From positions 3,658,001 to 3,722,000 of the forward strand of contig OZ244235.1 in NCBI GenBank assembly GCA_965217095.1: 64,000 nt of DNA, given 5' to 3'. Origin of the DNA: CAYNZV01 sp965217095. Its GTDB lineage: Bacteria; Latescibacterota; UBA2968; UBA8231. Shown here piece after piece: positions 41,729 to 51,246 of the stretch (positions are counted from its first letter, which is position 1; each line of letters begins with the position of its first letter). The position numbers and the translations under genes were made by a program. The notes under the pieces were generated by a model. It was not told the origin of the DNA and ran no database searches. It saw only the letters and a program-made list of their open reading frames with translations.

Positions 41729-43252
41729 GTGAGCAAGAATGGCCCCACCCTTAAACCGTTCGTTGACTGGTATGAGATCTGGCCCGGGCAAGCCGGCAGG
41801 AAGAAGGATGATGACGGCAGCTGGCTGCAGGACCCTCCCGAGGGTGTCAGGCTCTCGATTCAGGAGGCGCGCCGGTCGGAGCCGATCGTGCGGGCCGAAA
41901 AACCGTGGGAGGTGGATTCGATCGTCTACCCCTGCGTGATCCACGAGAATGGTCGCTATCGCATGTGGCATTGGTCACAGACGAAGGAGGGGCGTTTCAA
42001 CTGCTATCAGGAAAGCGACGATGGCATGCACTGGGAGAGGCCGGAGCTGGGATTGGTCGATTTTCGGGGTTCCAGCGCCAACAACCTGATCTCAAGCCAC
42101 GAAGAGTTTGAGATAGATTCCGTCTTTGTCGACCCGACGGCCGGTCCGGAGGAACGTTACAAGGCGATCTGTCCTAAAACGATCTTCTTCCGCGATGGTG
42201 TTCTGGACCCCGAGATGGACTGGCCGAAGTTCCGCGAGCTCGGGCAGCAGACCGGCGCAGCAAGCGATCCTACACGCAACACAATGACCGAGGTCCGAGA
42301 ACAATTCGGGGTCTGGCGGGACAATGTCGTTCTCGGCGCCGTCTCCGCGGATGGTCTGCGTTGGCGTCTTCTGGAGGAACCGCTGGTGAATGTCGGGAGC
42401 ACCCCGCTGGACACGCAAAATGTCGCGGCATTCAATCCCGACACCGGTGAATACCTAGCGTTTCTTCGGGGATTTCCAGAGGAGCCGGAGTACGGTGTTC
42501 GCGGCCGCCGGGTATTGCGTCGCACCGGCGGCAAGGAGTTCGGCAACTGGCACGAGCCGCGGTTCGTGCTAGCGGCCGATCCGCAGGATCCGCCAACCGA
42601 TGATATCTATACTCCGGCCTACTGCCGTTACCCGGGCGTGCCCGGACTCTACCTGATGTTCCCGTCGATCTACCACCGCCTCGATTCTGAGCTCGATGTG
42701 CAGCTGGCGATCAGCCGCGATGGCTGGAGCTGGGCTCGTCCCGAACGCCGGCCGATCATCACCCGGGAAACCGACGACGGCGAGTACGGAATGATCCACG
42801 CCGGCCCCAACCTGGTGCCCTTGAACGACGACGAGTGGGCGGTGGCGTATGACGGACGGTATGGCCGGCACGATCACGGAACTCCGGAAGCGCCGTGCGA
42901 GATTCGTTGGGCCATCTGGCAACGCAACCGGCTGGTCGCGCTTGAGGCACCGATCGAAGGGCGGGTGACCACCATGGGCCGGCCGTGCCACGGCAGTGAG
43001 CTGCGCATCAATTTTCGCACCAAACGAGCCGGTTGGGTAAAGGCGGAACTGGTTACGCCCCCAACCCTGCCAATCAGCGAGACCAAGGTGCTGGAGGGGT
43101 TCAGCGCAGCCGACATAGATACTCTGACCGGAGACGAGCTCGAGAGGGTGGTGACCTGGAAGGGGAAGAGTGATCTGTCTGCGCTGAAGGGCATGACGAT
43201 CTCGGTGCGTCTGCAGATGGCGCGGGCCGAGGTGTTCTCTCTGGAGTTTTGA
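41729..43252 (+). CDS. Glycosidase-like beta-propeller protein, subfamily B
   Basis: A 507-residue paralogue of the 37211 gene, with FVDWYEIWPG near the start, blades SDDGMHW, SADGLRW, GKEFGNW and SRDGWSW, and the C-terminal ARAEVFSLEF. The shared sandwich motif VTWKGKSDLSALKG precedes the end. GTG 41729 is preferred because AGGAGAG lies eight bases upstream; ATG 41696 is in frame but lacks a ribosome site. The stop is immediately followed by the start of a subfamily-A paralogue, so A- and B-type propellers are co-translated here, suggesting that they act together. Confidence 0.75.
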   Translation: MSKNGPTLKPFVDWYEIWPGQAGRKKDDDGSWLQDPPEGVRLSIQEARRSEPIVRAEKPWEVDSIVYPCVIHENGRYRMWHWSQTKEGRFNCYQESDDGMHWERPELGLVDFRGSSANNLISSHEEFEIDSVFVDPTAGPEERYKAICPKTIFFRDGVLDPEMDWPKFRELGQQTGAASDPTRNTMTEVREQFGVWRDNVVLGAVSADGLRWRLLEEPLVNVGSTPLDTQNVAAFNPDTGEYLAFLRGFPEEPEYGVRGRRVLRRTGGKEFGNWHEPRFVLAADPQDPPTDDIYTPAYCRYPGVPGLYLMFPSIYHRLDSELDVQLAISRDGWSWARPERRPIITRETDDGEYGMIHAGPNLVPLNDDEWAVAYDGRYGRHDHGTPEAPCEIRWAIWQRNRLVALEAPIEGRVTTMGRPCHGSELRINFRTKRAGWVKAELVTPPTLPISETKVLEGFSAADIDTLTGDELERVVTWKGKSDLSALKGMTISVRLQMARAEVFSLEF

Positions 43253-43254
43253 GG

Positions 43255-44709
43255 TTGAAGCATCTCTTTATCGACGATCACGAGATCCAGCAGGTCGACA
43301 ACCTGGCGCGCACGCTGCACCCGCTCGAACACTTTCCAAACAATGTGGTGCTGCGTCCCGAGCACCGCTGGGAGAATGCGGGCATACAGCTGGGAACCGC
43401 ACCGTTCTGGGACCGGTCCGATGCGAGGTTCAAGACGATCTACGTGGCTGATGGCGCGCCGGCGGACAGTGATGAAGCTGGGCGCCGCAGCTATTCCTGT
43501 TACGCAGAATCCGCTGACGGCATCAACTGGGAAAAACCGTTTCTCGGTTTGTGTGACTATCCCGAACCAACCTGGACCGGTAAGCCAATCGGCAGAGAGA
43601 ACAACATCCTTCCGAGCCTCTCCGGCGTTTTGCGGGGTCCTGTGTACGACGCGGTGGATCGGGATGATCAGCGACGCTACAAGGGGTTCTTTCACGGCAG
43701 CAAGGGACTGCACCGGGTGATCTCCCCTGACTGTCTGCACTGGGAGGAGATGGATGGCGACCCGCTGCCCAGTCATGATGTAGCGCAGCTGACGCTGCAG
43801 GAGGACCCGCATCTGTTTATCGCCATGGCCAAACAAACCGGACCGTACGGCCGCTCCTACTGCCTCACCACGAGCGAGGACTTCATAGATTGGACCGACC
43901 AGGAGCTGGTGTTCCATGCCGACCAGATCGACCAGGAGAACGGCTTCGAACGCCTGCGTCGTTTCTACGACGATGACAGATACAAGACGCCTATCTATAA
44001 CCGCCCTGAAGAGTGGCGCACCGACATCTACAACTTTCCCGTCATACCGTACGAAGGCCTCTACCTGGCGCTTCCGGTCATGCATCACTGGGCGGGGAAG
44101 AAACCACCCCTATACGAGAATGTGGAAAGTCGCAAGTCGTTGGAGCTGACGGTAAGTCGCGACCTGCGCCATTGGGAACGGGTGGCAAACCGGAAGCCGT
44201 TTCTGGAATTGTCGCCGATCGGAGACGGCGCCTACGATCTGGCACAGCTGGTCTCCACCGAGGGTTTCGTGCGCCGCAACGACGAGCTCTGGTTCTTTCT
44301 GAGCGGGCTCAAGCATCGGGCGCTCTCCGTGGCCGACGTCACGGCTGGAAAGCTGTTCGATAGCTCGGCGGTCTATGTGACCAAACTGCGGGTTGACGGA
44401 TTCGTCGGGCTCAAGGGCGGTATCGAATGGGGATCGGTGGTAACGAAGCCGTTGGAGATTAGGACGCCAGAGCTGCGGATCAATGTCGATTCCTGGCGCG
44501 GAAAGGTGCGCGCTGAGGTGCTCGACGTAGAGGAGGACAGACCACTGCCAGGCTTCGCTGCAGAGGATTGTGTGGGCGCTACTGTTGACAACATCGACGA
44601 AGGGGTCCGCTGGAAAAGGAAGAACGACGTTGGAGAGTTGGTGGGACGTACGGTGCGGCTGCGATTCTCACTCTGGCAGGCTGAGCTTTACGGCTATTGG
44701 TTCGGATAA
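43255..44709 (+). CDS. Glycosidase-like beta-propeller protein, subfamily A
   Basis: A 484-residue protein very close to the one at 17352 over its whole length. Shared motifs include DDH/F, NLAR, RPEHRWEN, HADQIDQENGFERL, YNRPEEWRTD, VMHHWAGKKPPLYENVESRKSLELTVSRDL and the C-terminal LYGYWFG. TTG 43255 is chosen because it aligns MKHLFIDD with the paralogue's MKFLFLDD; TTG 43249, which overlaps the previous stop, is the alternative. The gene is coupled to the B-type propeller upstream. About 210 bases before the MetE-like gene hold nothing that I recognise. Confidence 0.75.
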   Translation: MKHLFIDDHEIQQVDNLARTLHPLEHFPNNVVLRPEHRWENAGIQLGTAPFWDRSDARFKTIYVADGAPADSDEAGRRSYSCYAESADGINWEKPFLGLCDYPEPTWTGKPIGRENNILPSLSGVLRGPVYDAVDRDDQRRYKGFFHGSKGLHRVISPDCLHWEEMDGDPLPSHDVAQLTLQEDPHLFIAMAKQTGPYGRSYCLTTSEDFIDWTDQELVFHADQIDQENGFERLRRFYDDDRYKTPIYNRPEEWRTDIYNFPVIPYEGLYLALPVMHHWAGKKPPLYENVESRKSLELTVSRDLRHWERVANRKPFLELSPIGDGAYDLAQLVSTEGFVRRNDELWFFLSGLKHRALSVADVTAGKLFDSSAVYVTKLRVDGFVGLKGGIEWGSVVTKPLEIRTPELRINVDSWRGKVRAEVLDVEEDRPLPGFAAEDCVGATVDNIDEGVRWKRKNDVGELVGRTVRLRFSLWQAELYGYWFG

Positions 44710-44920
44710 TTCTACAGTGCTCCGGGTCGCCGCTGCTTCAGGCTGATTCCGACTCTGACTGGCCTCCCGGCCCTGAGGCAATTATCGTGCGGATGGACGA
44801 CGTGGCCGGATGCGACTTGCGAACGTGTCCGATGTGAGCAAGTTTATTTCGCTGCAGCGGTGACGGTCGCCTGGGTGCAAGGTCGACTGCGGGTAACAAG
44901 TGAAAAAGGACGTGCTTAAG

Positions 44921-45940
44921 ATGCTGGTAACAACAGTCGTAGGTAGCTATCCCCAACCCGACTGGCTGATCGATCGCGAGCGCTTGCAGAAGCGGCCGCC
45001 GCCGCGTGCGGTGGCCAAGGAACTCTGGCGCATTCCTGCAGAGTATCTGGAGGAAGCCCAGGACGACGCCACGCGGCTGGCCATTCACGACATGGAAGAC
45101 GCCGGCATCGACATCATCACCGACGGCGAGGTGCGACGGGAGAGCTACTCCAACCGGTTTGCTAACGGTCTTTCCGGCATCGACGTGGACAACCCCGGAG
45201 TCTTCATCGAACGCAACGGCAGGGAAAACTCTGCCCCGCGTATTGTTGGACCAATCCGCCACAAAGGGGACGTGGAGGTGAGCGATGTGCAGTTCCTGCG
45301 CGCCACCGCGAACCGGAAGATCAAGATCACCATACCGGGCCCCTTCACCATGACTCAGCAGACTCAGGACGACCACTACGGCGACGAGAAGGCAATGGCG
45401 CTGGATTTCGCCGCCGCGGTCAACGTGGAGATCAAACATCTCTTCGCCGCTGGCGCCGACGTCGTTCAGCTGGACGAACCGTACCTGCAGGCGCGTTCGG
45501 AAAAAGCGAAGTAGTACGGCGTGGAGATGATCAATAAGGCTCTCGAGGGTGTCGACGGAACCACGGCGCTGCACATGTGCTTCGGATACGGCTTTTTCAT
45601 CAAAGATAAACCCGCCGGTTACTCGTTCCTGGAAGAGTTGAACGACACTTCCGTGGATCAGCTTTCCATCGAAGCGGCGCAACCGGGGCTCGACATCTCC
45701 ATCCTCAAAGCGATTCCGGAGAAAACTGTCATTCTCGGAGTCATCGACAACTCCGGCCTCGAAGTGGAATCAGCCGCGCTCGTTGCGGACCGGATCCGCG
45801 CGGCTCTCGAGCATGTTCCAGCCGAGCGGCTGATGCCGGCGCCCGACTGTGGCATGAAGTATCTGCCTAGAGAGACAGCGATGGCGAAACTCAGAGCGCT
45901 GGTCGCCGGCACGGAAATCGTGCGCGCGGAAATGGGTTGA
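44921..45940 (+). pseudogene. Cobalamin-independent methionine synthase (MetE C-domain)-like gene with in-frame TAG
   Basis: One continuous frame encodes a 339-residue MetE/UROD-superfamily barrel, broken only by TAG at codon 198 (45512-45514). Before it come TTVVGSYPQPDWLIDRE, DIITDGEVRRESY and VVQLDEPYLQARSEKAK; after it come YGVEMINKALEG, LHMCFGYG, IDNSGLEVES and APDCGMKYLPRETA. The zinc ligands of the family (H-x-C, E, C) all lie after the stop, so the 197-residue product alone cannot be active. A glutamate GAG to TAG change would explain it. Readthrough of the amber codon is a formal alternative. Such short MetE-like proteins transfer methyl groups or cleave thioethers. ATG 44921 follows AAGGA. 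Confidence 0.8.
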
Positions 45941-45950
45941 AGCGTTTCTC

Positions 45951-47061
45951 ATGACCTATCGCGCCGCTGTTATCGGCCTGGGCCGGATGGGCAGCACCTT
46001 TGACGACGAAGCCACCCATGGTGGGGCTCTCTTTTATCCGTACTGCCATGCGCCTACTTACGTAGCTGCGCCCAACGTGGATCTGGTGGCGGGTGCCGAC
46101 CTGCATGACGAGCAACGGTCCATATTTGGCGAACGCTGGGGTTTGGCGCCAAAACACATCTATGCTGACTACCGGGAGATGCTGGACAAGGAAAACCTGG
46201 ATCTCGTCAGCGTCTGCGTCACTGCCCGCCACCGATCGGAGATAGTGCAGCAGATTGCCCAATCCGGCGTGAAAGCGATCTGGGCGGAAAAACCGATCGC
46301 CTTCAGTCTGGGGGAGGCCGACGACATGATCGACACCTGCAAAAAGAACGGCGTGACGCTGGCTATCAACTGCGCCAGGCGGTACAACCCATTCTTCGCC
46401 GAGGCCCGCCGTATGGCCGTTGAAGGCGAACTCGGAAAATTGTTGCAGGTAACCGCGTATGCTCGTTGCGGATTGTCCCATAACGGCAGCCATGCCATCG
46501 ACACTATCCGTTATCTGGCTGGTGGCGAGGTGCAGTGGGTCTTTGGCGAAATGGCATCCGATGAGGCAGCCGTGGGGGACGATGACCTCTCGGGCAATGG
46601 CTACCTTGCCTTTGACAACGGTGTGCGGGCTTACCTGCGGTCCACTGACACCGGCTGCGTAGACTGGGAATTCGACCTTATCGGCACCGAAGCCCGGGTT
46701 CGTTCGTTAAGCGCCGCACAGGAATTCGAGATACTCCGCAGAGTCCAGGGCGGTTCCAAGGGTCGGGGCCATGCCGGTACGATCGCCGTTTCCCTGGCCC
46801 ATGCACTTGCAGGGCATGGGTTTGACTATCGTGGAAGACCTCATCGACGCCGCCGAAAACAACCGCCCACCCCTCTGCTCGGGCGAAGACGGCCGCGCCG
46901 CCCTAGAAGTGGCTATTGCCCTGCGCGAATCCCATCGCAAAGGCAACGTCCGGGTGGATCTGCCGATGGCGGATCGCACACTCAAGATTCTCTCCCAAGA
47001 AACGCCCGAAGACCACACTCCAGTCCGCATCCGTCAACTCCAGGCTGCTGAACGGGAGTAA
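45951..47061 (+). pseudogene. Gfo/Idh/MocA-family oxidoreductase, frameshifted
   Basis: ATG 45951 opens a Rossmann-fold dehydrogenase with AAVIGLGRMGSTFDDE (5-20), WAEKPIAFS (the EKP motif with the conserved lysine), and a middle helix NCARRYNPFFAEARRMAVEGELG. The family's usual C-terminal part is in a different frame. LQGMGLTIVEDLIDAAENNRPPLCSGEDGRAALEVAIALRESH runs to TAA 47059-47061, while the original frame strays after HAGTIAVS. One extra base between about 46755 and 46790 explains the shift. Restored, the protein would be about 369 residues. It starts 11 bases after the broken MetE-like gene, so the two form one damaged transcript. The substrate would be a sugar or cyclitol. Confidence 0.8.
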
Positions 47062-47147
47062 GGGGGATCCCCTCAACGGGGGAATCGGTTCGAATCCGCT
47101 TTTCGGTCTGGCAAGGTGAGCTGTACGCCTACTGGTTTCCCGGCTAG
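47062..47147 (+). pseudogene. C-terminal remnant of a seventh beta-propeller family gene
   Basis: Directly after the oxidoreductase stop, an open stretch reads IPSTGESVRIRFSVWQGE and then LYAYWFPG before TAG 47145-47147. This matches the closing strand of the subfamily-A propellers (VRLRFSLWQAELYGYWFG at 44709 and VRLRFTLIRGEIYAFWFA at 18824). Everything upstream of these roughly 27 codons is missing, so a deletion has removed the body of the gene and joined its tail to the oxidoreductase. Confidence 0.7.
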
Positions 47148-47198
47148 GGTCTGCCGCTGATCAGAAAACAAGACAGGGCTGTAGAGTCATAGCGGTCC

Positions 47199-48584
47199 TC
47201 AGTCTTCGGCGAATCCAAAGAGCCACCGCTGCACTGAATCGGAGGCCAGCACCAGCGACCATCCGGTCTCGATCGCCCCCCACACACCTTCCTCCTCGAT
47301 GTACAGACCGTAACGCTGGGCGCCCTCGTCATCCATCACGATCTCGTTTCCCTGAGCGAAGCGGAAAAGGGTGCCCCGTAGATCCCTCGCTTCGTCACAC
47401 GCGCCCTTGTCCCGGTACACCGTCAGCTTTCCGAGCTCGAACTCCCATGCGAACGAACAGCTCCCGCAGGGCTCCACCGGCACGGCTCCAGTGATCTCGT
47501 AGGATAGCTCGCACGTGGCCCCCGTGCCGACGTCTCGCTCGAAGCGGATACGGCCGTCGCCGGTTTCCGTATCGATGGTGCCCGACCAGGAGCTGCGGTC
47601 GCCGCAACCCCAGCATTCGCACCCGGTGCAGGGGGGAGCCCCTTCCGGCCGGACGAAGAATCCTACCGAATCTACCGAAGCGGAGGCGAAGAGACCGATC
47701 CCGTTCTCGATGTTGAACAGGGGCCGCTGGAATCCCTGACCCGCTTCTCCCGCGCCCCGGTCTGCGTCGACGTTATCGGTGCGGACCAGGTCGAACCAAT
47801 TCTGGTCGACGGCGAAGAGTTTGACCTTGTGTCGACCGGCGTAGAAGATGCCCTGCCATGGCAGGTAAAGGGCCGCTTCGTCCAATCTCAGGAGTGGTGA
47901 GGTCTCCAGGCGCTCGAGGTCTTCCACATCCTCGTCGCTGATCAGGTCACTGTCGAACAACAGCGGACTGGTGTTCTCCAGGTTCTGCACCCCGAACTGG
48001 TAGGAGGCGGCATCGCCGGCGAGCTGCAGCCGGACTTGCAGGGCGCCGACCGTATACTCAAGCTGGTTCTCGGGGGCATGGTAGACATCGTCGCCGATGT
48101 CGTCGAACAATCTCAGGCGCCGTAGTTCCTTCTCCAGGTCATCGTCCAGCAATACAAACTCGGAGATGCGCATGCGTGGTGGGGTCTGGGTTGTCGCACG
48201 GATCTCGGGGTGTCCTGTCGAGATGACAGACAACTCGTAGGTGGAGGCGGGGGCCACAGGCGGCGCCCCATCTGGAGGCAGATAGCGTCCCGGTGTCGAC
48301 TGGTTGGGTAGATAGTCGAAAACTGCGTCCGCGGTCTGAATCGAGACCTCGGCTCCGCTCAACGCCGTCGCGGCCGCCAAGTAGGCCAAGCCAGGCGCCA
48401 CCGTGATCCGCAGATCCACGTGGGGCAAGGGGGCGTCGACGATGAGGATGGCGTCGACGACCACAGTGTTGTCCTCGCTGGGGCCGAACAGGTCTTCTGC
48501 ATCCCTGTCCGCCTTGAGGGGTCCGGGCGCGTCGCAAGCCAGCAGGGTTACGAGGGAGAAGAACAGTAAGAGTAATGCCCCCAT
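47199..48584 (-). CDS. DUF4249-type surface lipoprotein
   Basis: A 461-residue protein with a lipoprotein signal (LLLLFFSLVTLLAC, the cysteine at residue 17 being the lipidation site). A repeated immunoglobulin-like N-terminal region follows, with VVVDAILIVDAPLPHVDLRITVAP and YELSVISTGHPEIRATTQTPP, as in DUF4249 proteins of Bacteroidota-type TonB operons. In those operons DUF4249 takes the place of the SusD-like partner. The downstream half has a cysteine-rich stretch (CTGCECWGCG) that may bind a metal or form disulfides. It begins right after the TonB receptor stop, so the two proteins are co-expressed and probably work together at the outer membrane. Confidence 0.8.
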   Translation of the reverse strand: MGALLLLFFSLVTLLACDAPGPLKADRDAEDLFGPSEDNTVVVDAILIVDAPLPHVDLRITVAPGLAYLAAATALSGAEVSIQTADAVFDYLPNQSTPGRYLPPDGAPPVAPASTYELSVISTGHPEIRATTQTPPRMRISEFVLLDDDLEKELRRLRLFDDIGDDVYHAPENQLEYTVGALQVRLQLAGDAASYQFGVQNLENTSPLLFDSDLISDEDVEDLERLETSPLLRLDEAALYLPWQGIFYAGRHKVKLFAVDQNWFDLVRTDNVDADRGAGEAGQGFQRPLFNIENGIGLFASASVDSVGFFVRPEGAPPCTGCECWGCGDRSSWSGTIDTETGDGRIRFERDVGTGATCELSYEITGAVPVEPCGSCSFAWEFELGKLTVYRDKGACDEARDLRGTLFRFAQGNEIVMDDEGAQRYGLYIEEEGVWGAIETGWSLVLASDSVQRWLFGFAED

Positions 48585-48587
48585 CGC

Positions 48588-51182
48588 TCAGAACCTGAAG
48601 TCGATGCCGAAGGTGGGAAGGACCGGGAACATCCGGACCACGTTTGGTTTCTTGCTGGAATCCTCGGTGTCGTATTCGACAAACCATTCGTTGCGTCGGT
48701 TGTAGATGTTAAAGACCTGCACGTAGAACTCGGCGTTTACCCCGTCGCCAAACATCGTGAGCGTACGCCGCGCACCAACGTCCAGGCGGTGATAGGGCAG
48801 CAAGCGGGCCGTGTTACGCCGCGCCGCGAGCAGCCGGTCTACGGGCTGGTCGGAAGCCGGATTGCGCAGCGTATAGCGGGCACCGGCGGGGGTGAAGGCC
48901 TGGCCGGTGCCGTAGACAAGATTGGCGGTCAGAATCCACCCACCGCAGGTGGGACAGAGGGGGGCGAAACGATAGGTGGCAGTCAGCGAAAGATCGTGGC
49001 GGCGATCGTATTTCGGTGGAAAGGACTGGCCTGAATCGATCTCCGGGAACGTCCGCCGTGTCCTGCCGAGGGTGTAGCCCAACCAGCCGGTGAGGCGGCC
49101 GTTGCGTTTCTCAGCGAACAGCTCCAGGCCGGCGGCGTACCCCTCGCCTCCGGTCTTGAACACGTCTTCGGAGGTCTCCTGCTCCCTGTTCTCCTCCCGC
49201 TCTTCGTCGATGGCGACCAGATTCGCCAGGTCGGTGTAGTAGGTCTCGGCACTGAGCCGGTAAGTGTTGGAAGGCTCCCATTCGATACCCGCCACTGTCT
49301 GCCAGGAACGACCAGGTTCCACCGTCTCGTCGAGCGGGACCCAGCTATCGGCGGCGCTGAAACCCTCTGTCGACACCAGCTGCAGGTATTGCCGGTAGCT
49401 CCCGCCGGCGAGCTTGAGGCGCAGGCCCTCCTGCAGCAGGTGACTGATAGATATACGCGGATTCAGCGACAGGTGATCGCCCTCCTCGTAGTAGGTCCCG
49501 CGCAAACCGAGGCGGGCTTCCGTCAGCTGCGTGACTTGCCAATCATCCTGGAGATAGGCCGAGAGGAGGAACGGTTCGATGGACAGGTTGTCTCTGTACT
49601 GGTCGAACCGGAAGCCGTAGTCGAAGCGGAAGAAGGTGAGGTCGAGCCCCGTTCGCAGCGTATGATTGGTCGTGGCGTAGTAGTCCAGATCCCCCTTCAA
49701 GGTTATATCGCGCACGCGGTTGCGTATCGCGATCGGCGTATCGAAGATGTCCAGGGTGATGTCGCTCTGGTATTTCGAAAACATCGCGATGGCCCGTCCG
49801 AAGACGGCCGGAGAGAAGACGTGGGTCCAGCGGCCCGTCAGGGCCCGGTTGCCCCAGCGCGTATTGAAGGCGAGACTATCGGCCCCTTCGCTCACACTGA
49901 CGTCGAGATCGTCGTCGCCCCCGTAAACACTGATCATCAGGTTGTCGTCGGGAGTGACCTGGGTATTCACCTTGCCGTTGACATCGTAGAAGTAATAACC
50001 GAGACCATCCAGGTTATCCGAAGCTCCTCTAATTGCCCGAAGAACCGGATCGATGTAGGTGCGGCGGCCCGCCACCATCCAGGATCCCCTGCCCAGTGGA
50101 CCCTCGACCATGAGGCGACTGGAGATCAGGCTGACGCCGCCACTGGTGTTGAAGTCGCGGCGATTTCCATCGCGATTCTGCACGTCGAGGACAGCGCCCA
50201 GGTTGCCGCCGTACTGAGCGGGATAGGCGCCCTTGTAAAAGGTGACGTCTTTGATGGCGTCCGGATTGAAGGTGGAAAAGAATCCGAAGGCGTGGGACGG
50301 ATTGTAGAGGCGCACCTGGTCGAGCCGAATGCCGGTCTGGTCGGGTCCACCCCCGCGCACGTAGAGCCCGCTGCTGAAATCCGACGCGGTCTGCACCCCG
50401 GGCAGTAACTGCAGACTGCGCAGCAGGTCGGGCTCCGCCATGGCCGGCATACGCTGCAGGGTCTGCATTTTGAGGGCGACGACACTCGGTTGCTGGCTCA
50501 GTTCGTTCTTAACAGGGTTCGCCTCCGCCTCAACAATAACCTCGCCCAGGATCAAGGTCTCCCGATCCAACTCGATGTCCAGGCGCAGGTCCTCGCCCAC
50601 CGCCAACTCCAAGGTGTCACGGTAGGTGGTGTAGCCGATGTAGGACACGGCGACCACAGAAATCCCTGCCGGAATTCCTTTGATAGCGTAGTAGCCCTCG
50701 GTGTTGCTGAGCGCACCCATGTTCCGTCGCTCAAACCTCACGGCGACGGTGGCGTTTGGCAGGCTCTCGCCGTCGCTCCGATCGCGCACGAAACCGCTGA
50801 CCGTGCTGACGCGACGCTGTGTGCCTGATCGCTTCGACGGAACAATGGCCAACTGTCCATCTTCGGTAATGTGCAGCTCCGTTCCCGTTCTACTCATCAC
50901 ATAGAGCAAGGCCTCCAACGCCCGTACGTCTTTCATTCTAACGGTGATCTTTTCGTCGACCGGAATGCGGCTGCGGTTATAGCTCAACGCGAAGTCACCC
51001 TTGTCGGCGATGTCTACAAGGGCCTGCTCCAGGGGCACATCGGTGAGATCGATGGAGATGACAGTGAGTACGGCCTGCGGCAGGTTGCGTCCACCGAGCT
51101 CGATGAGGGAAACGGAGTGTGCAGTTGAGGTATCGATCAAAGCGGCCATGGTGGCCGCCAGGACAAGCCAAGGTCTTGTCAT
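48588..51182 (-). CDS. TonB-dependent receptor with STN and carboxypeptidase-regulatory-like domains
   Basis: An 864-residue outer-membrane receptor. After a signal peptide (LVLAATMAALIDTSTAHS) comes an STN domain (about 40-110; VDIADKGDFALSYNRSRIPVDEKITVRMKDVRALEALLYVM), the sensor that talks to FecR. Next is a carboxypeptidase-regulatory-like domain (about 125-205; VSGFVRDRSDGESLPNATVAV). The plug follows (about 230-340; LLPGVQTASDFSSGLYVRGGGPDQTGIRLDQVRLYNP) and then a beta barrel ending in DFRF, the terminal aromatic signature. It would import a bulky ligand and signal its presence. It forms a cluster with FecR upstream and the DUF4249 lipoprotein downstream. Confidence 0.93.
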   Translation of the reverse strand: MTRPWLVLAATMAALIDTSTAHSVSLIELGGRNLPQAVLTVISIDLTDVPLEQALVDIADKGDFALSYNRSRIPVDEKITVRMKDVRALEALLYVMSRTGTELHITEDGQLAIVPSKRSGTQRRVSTVSGFVRDRSDGESLPNATVAVRFERRNMGALSNTEGYYAIKGIPAGISVVAVSYIGYTTYRDTLELAVGEDLRLDIELDRETLILGEVIVEAEANPVKNELSQQPSVVALKMQTLQRMPAMAEPDLLRSLQLLPGVQTASDFSSGLYVRGGGPDQTGIRLDQVRLYNPSHAFGFFSTFNPDAIKDVTFYKGAYPAQYGGNLGAVLDVQNRDGNRRDFNTSGGVSLISSRLMVEGPLGRGSWMVAGRRTYIDPVLRAIRGASDNLDGLGYYFYDVNGKVNTQVTPDDNLMISVYGGDDDLDVSVSEGADSLAFNTRWGNRALTGRWTHVFSPAVFGRAIAMFSKYQSDITLDIFDTPIAIRNRVRDITLKGDLDYYATTNHTLRTGLDLTFFRFDYGFRFDQYRDNLSIEPFLLSAYLQDDWQVTQLTEARLGLRGTYYEEGDHLSLNPRISISHLLQEGLRLKLAGGSYRQYLQLVSTEGFSAADSWVPLDETVEPGRSWQTVAGIEWEPSNTYRLSAETYYTDLANLVAIDEEREENREQETSEDVFKTGGEGYAAGLELFAEKRNGRLTGWLGYTLGRTRRTFPEIDSGQSFPPKYDRRHDLSLTATYRFAPLCPTCGGWILTANLVYGTGQAFTPAGARYTLRNPASDQPVDRLLAARRNTARLLPYHRLDVGARRTLTMFGDGVNAEFYVQVFNIYNRRNEWFVEYDTEDSSKKPNVVRMFPVLPTFGIDFRF

Positions 51183-51246
51183 CTTAAGGGAGCCAGATTC
51201 ATTGCTCCCGCATCGAGATCATCGTCGTTTGTTCAGTCTTTCGACT

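Noticed and set aside
42874..44088. Minus-strand open frame of 404 codons
   Set aside because: It is antisense to two propeller genes whose family assignment is secure.
47086..47100. tRNA-like GGTTCGAATCC sequence
   Set aside because: Only three stem pairs form around it and no acceptor, D or anticodon arms are present. It is explained as coding sequence of the propeller tail.
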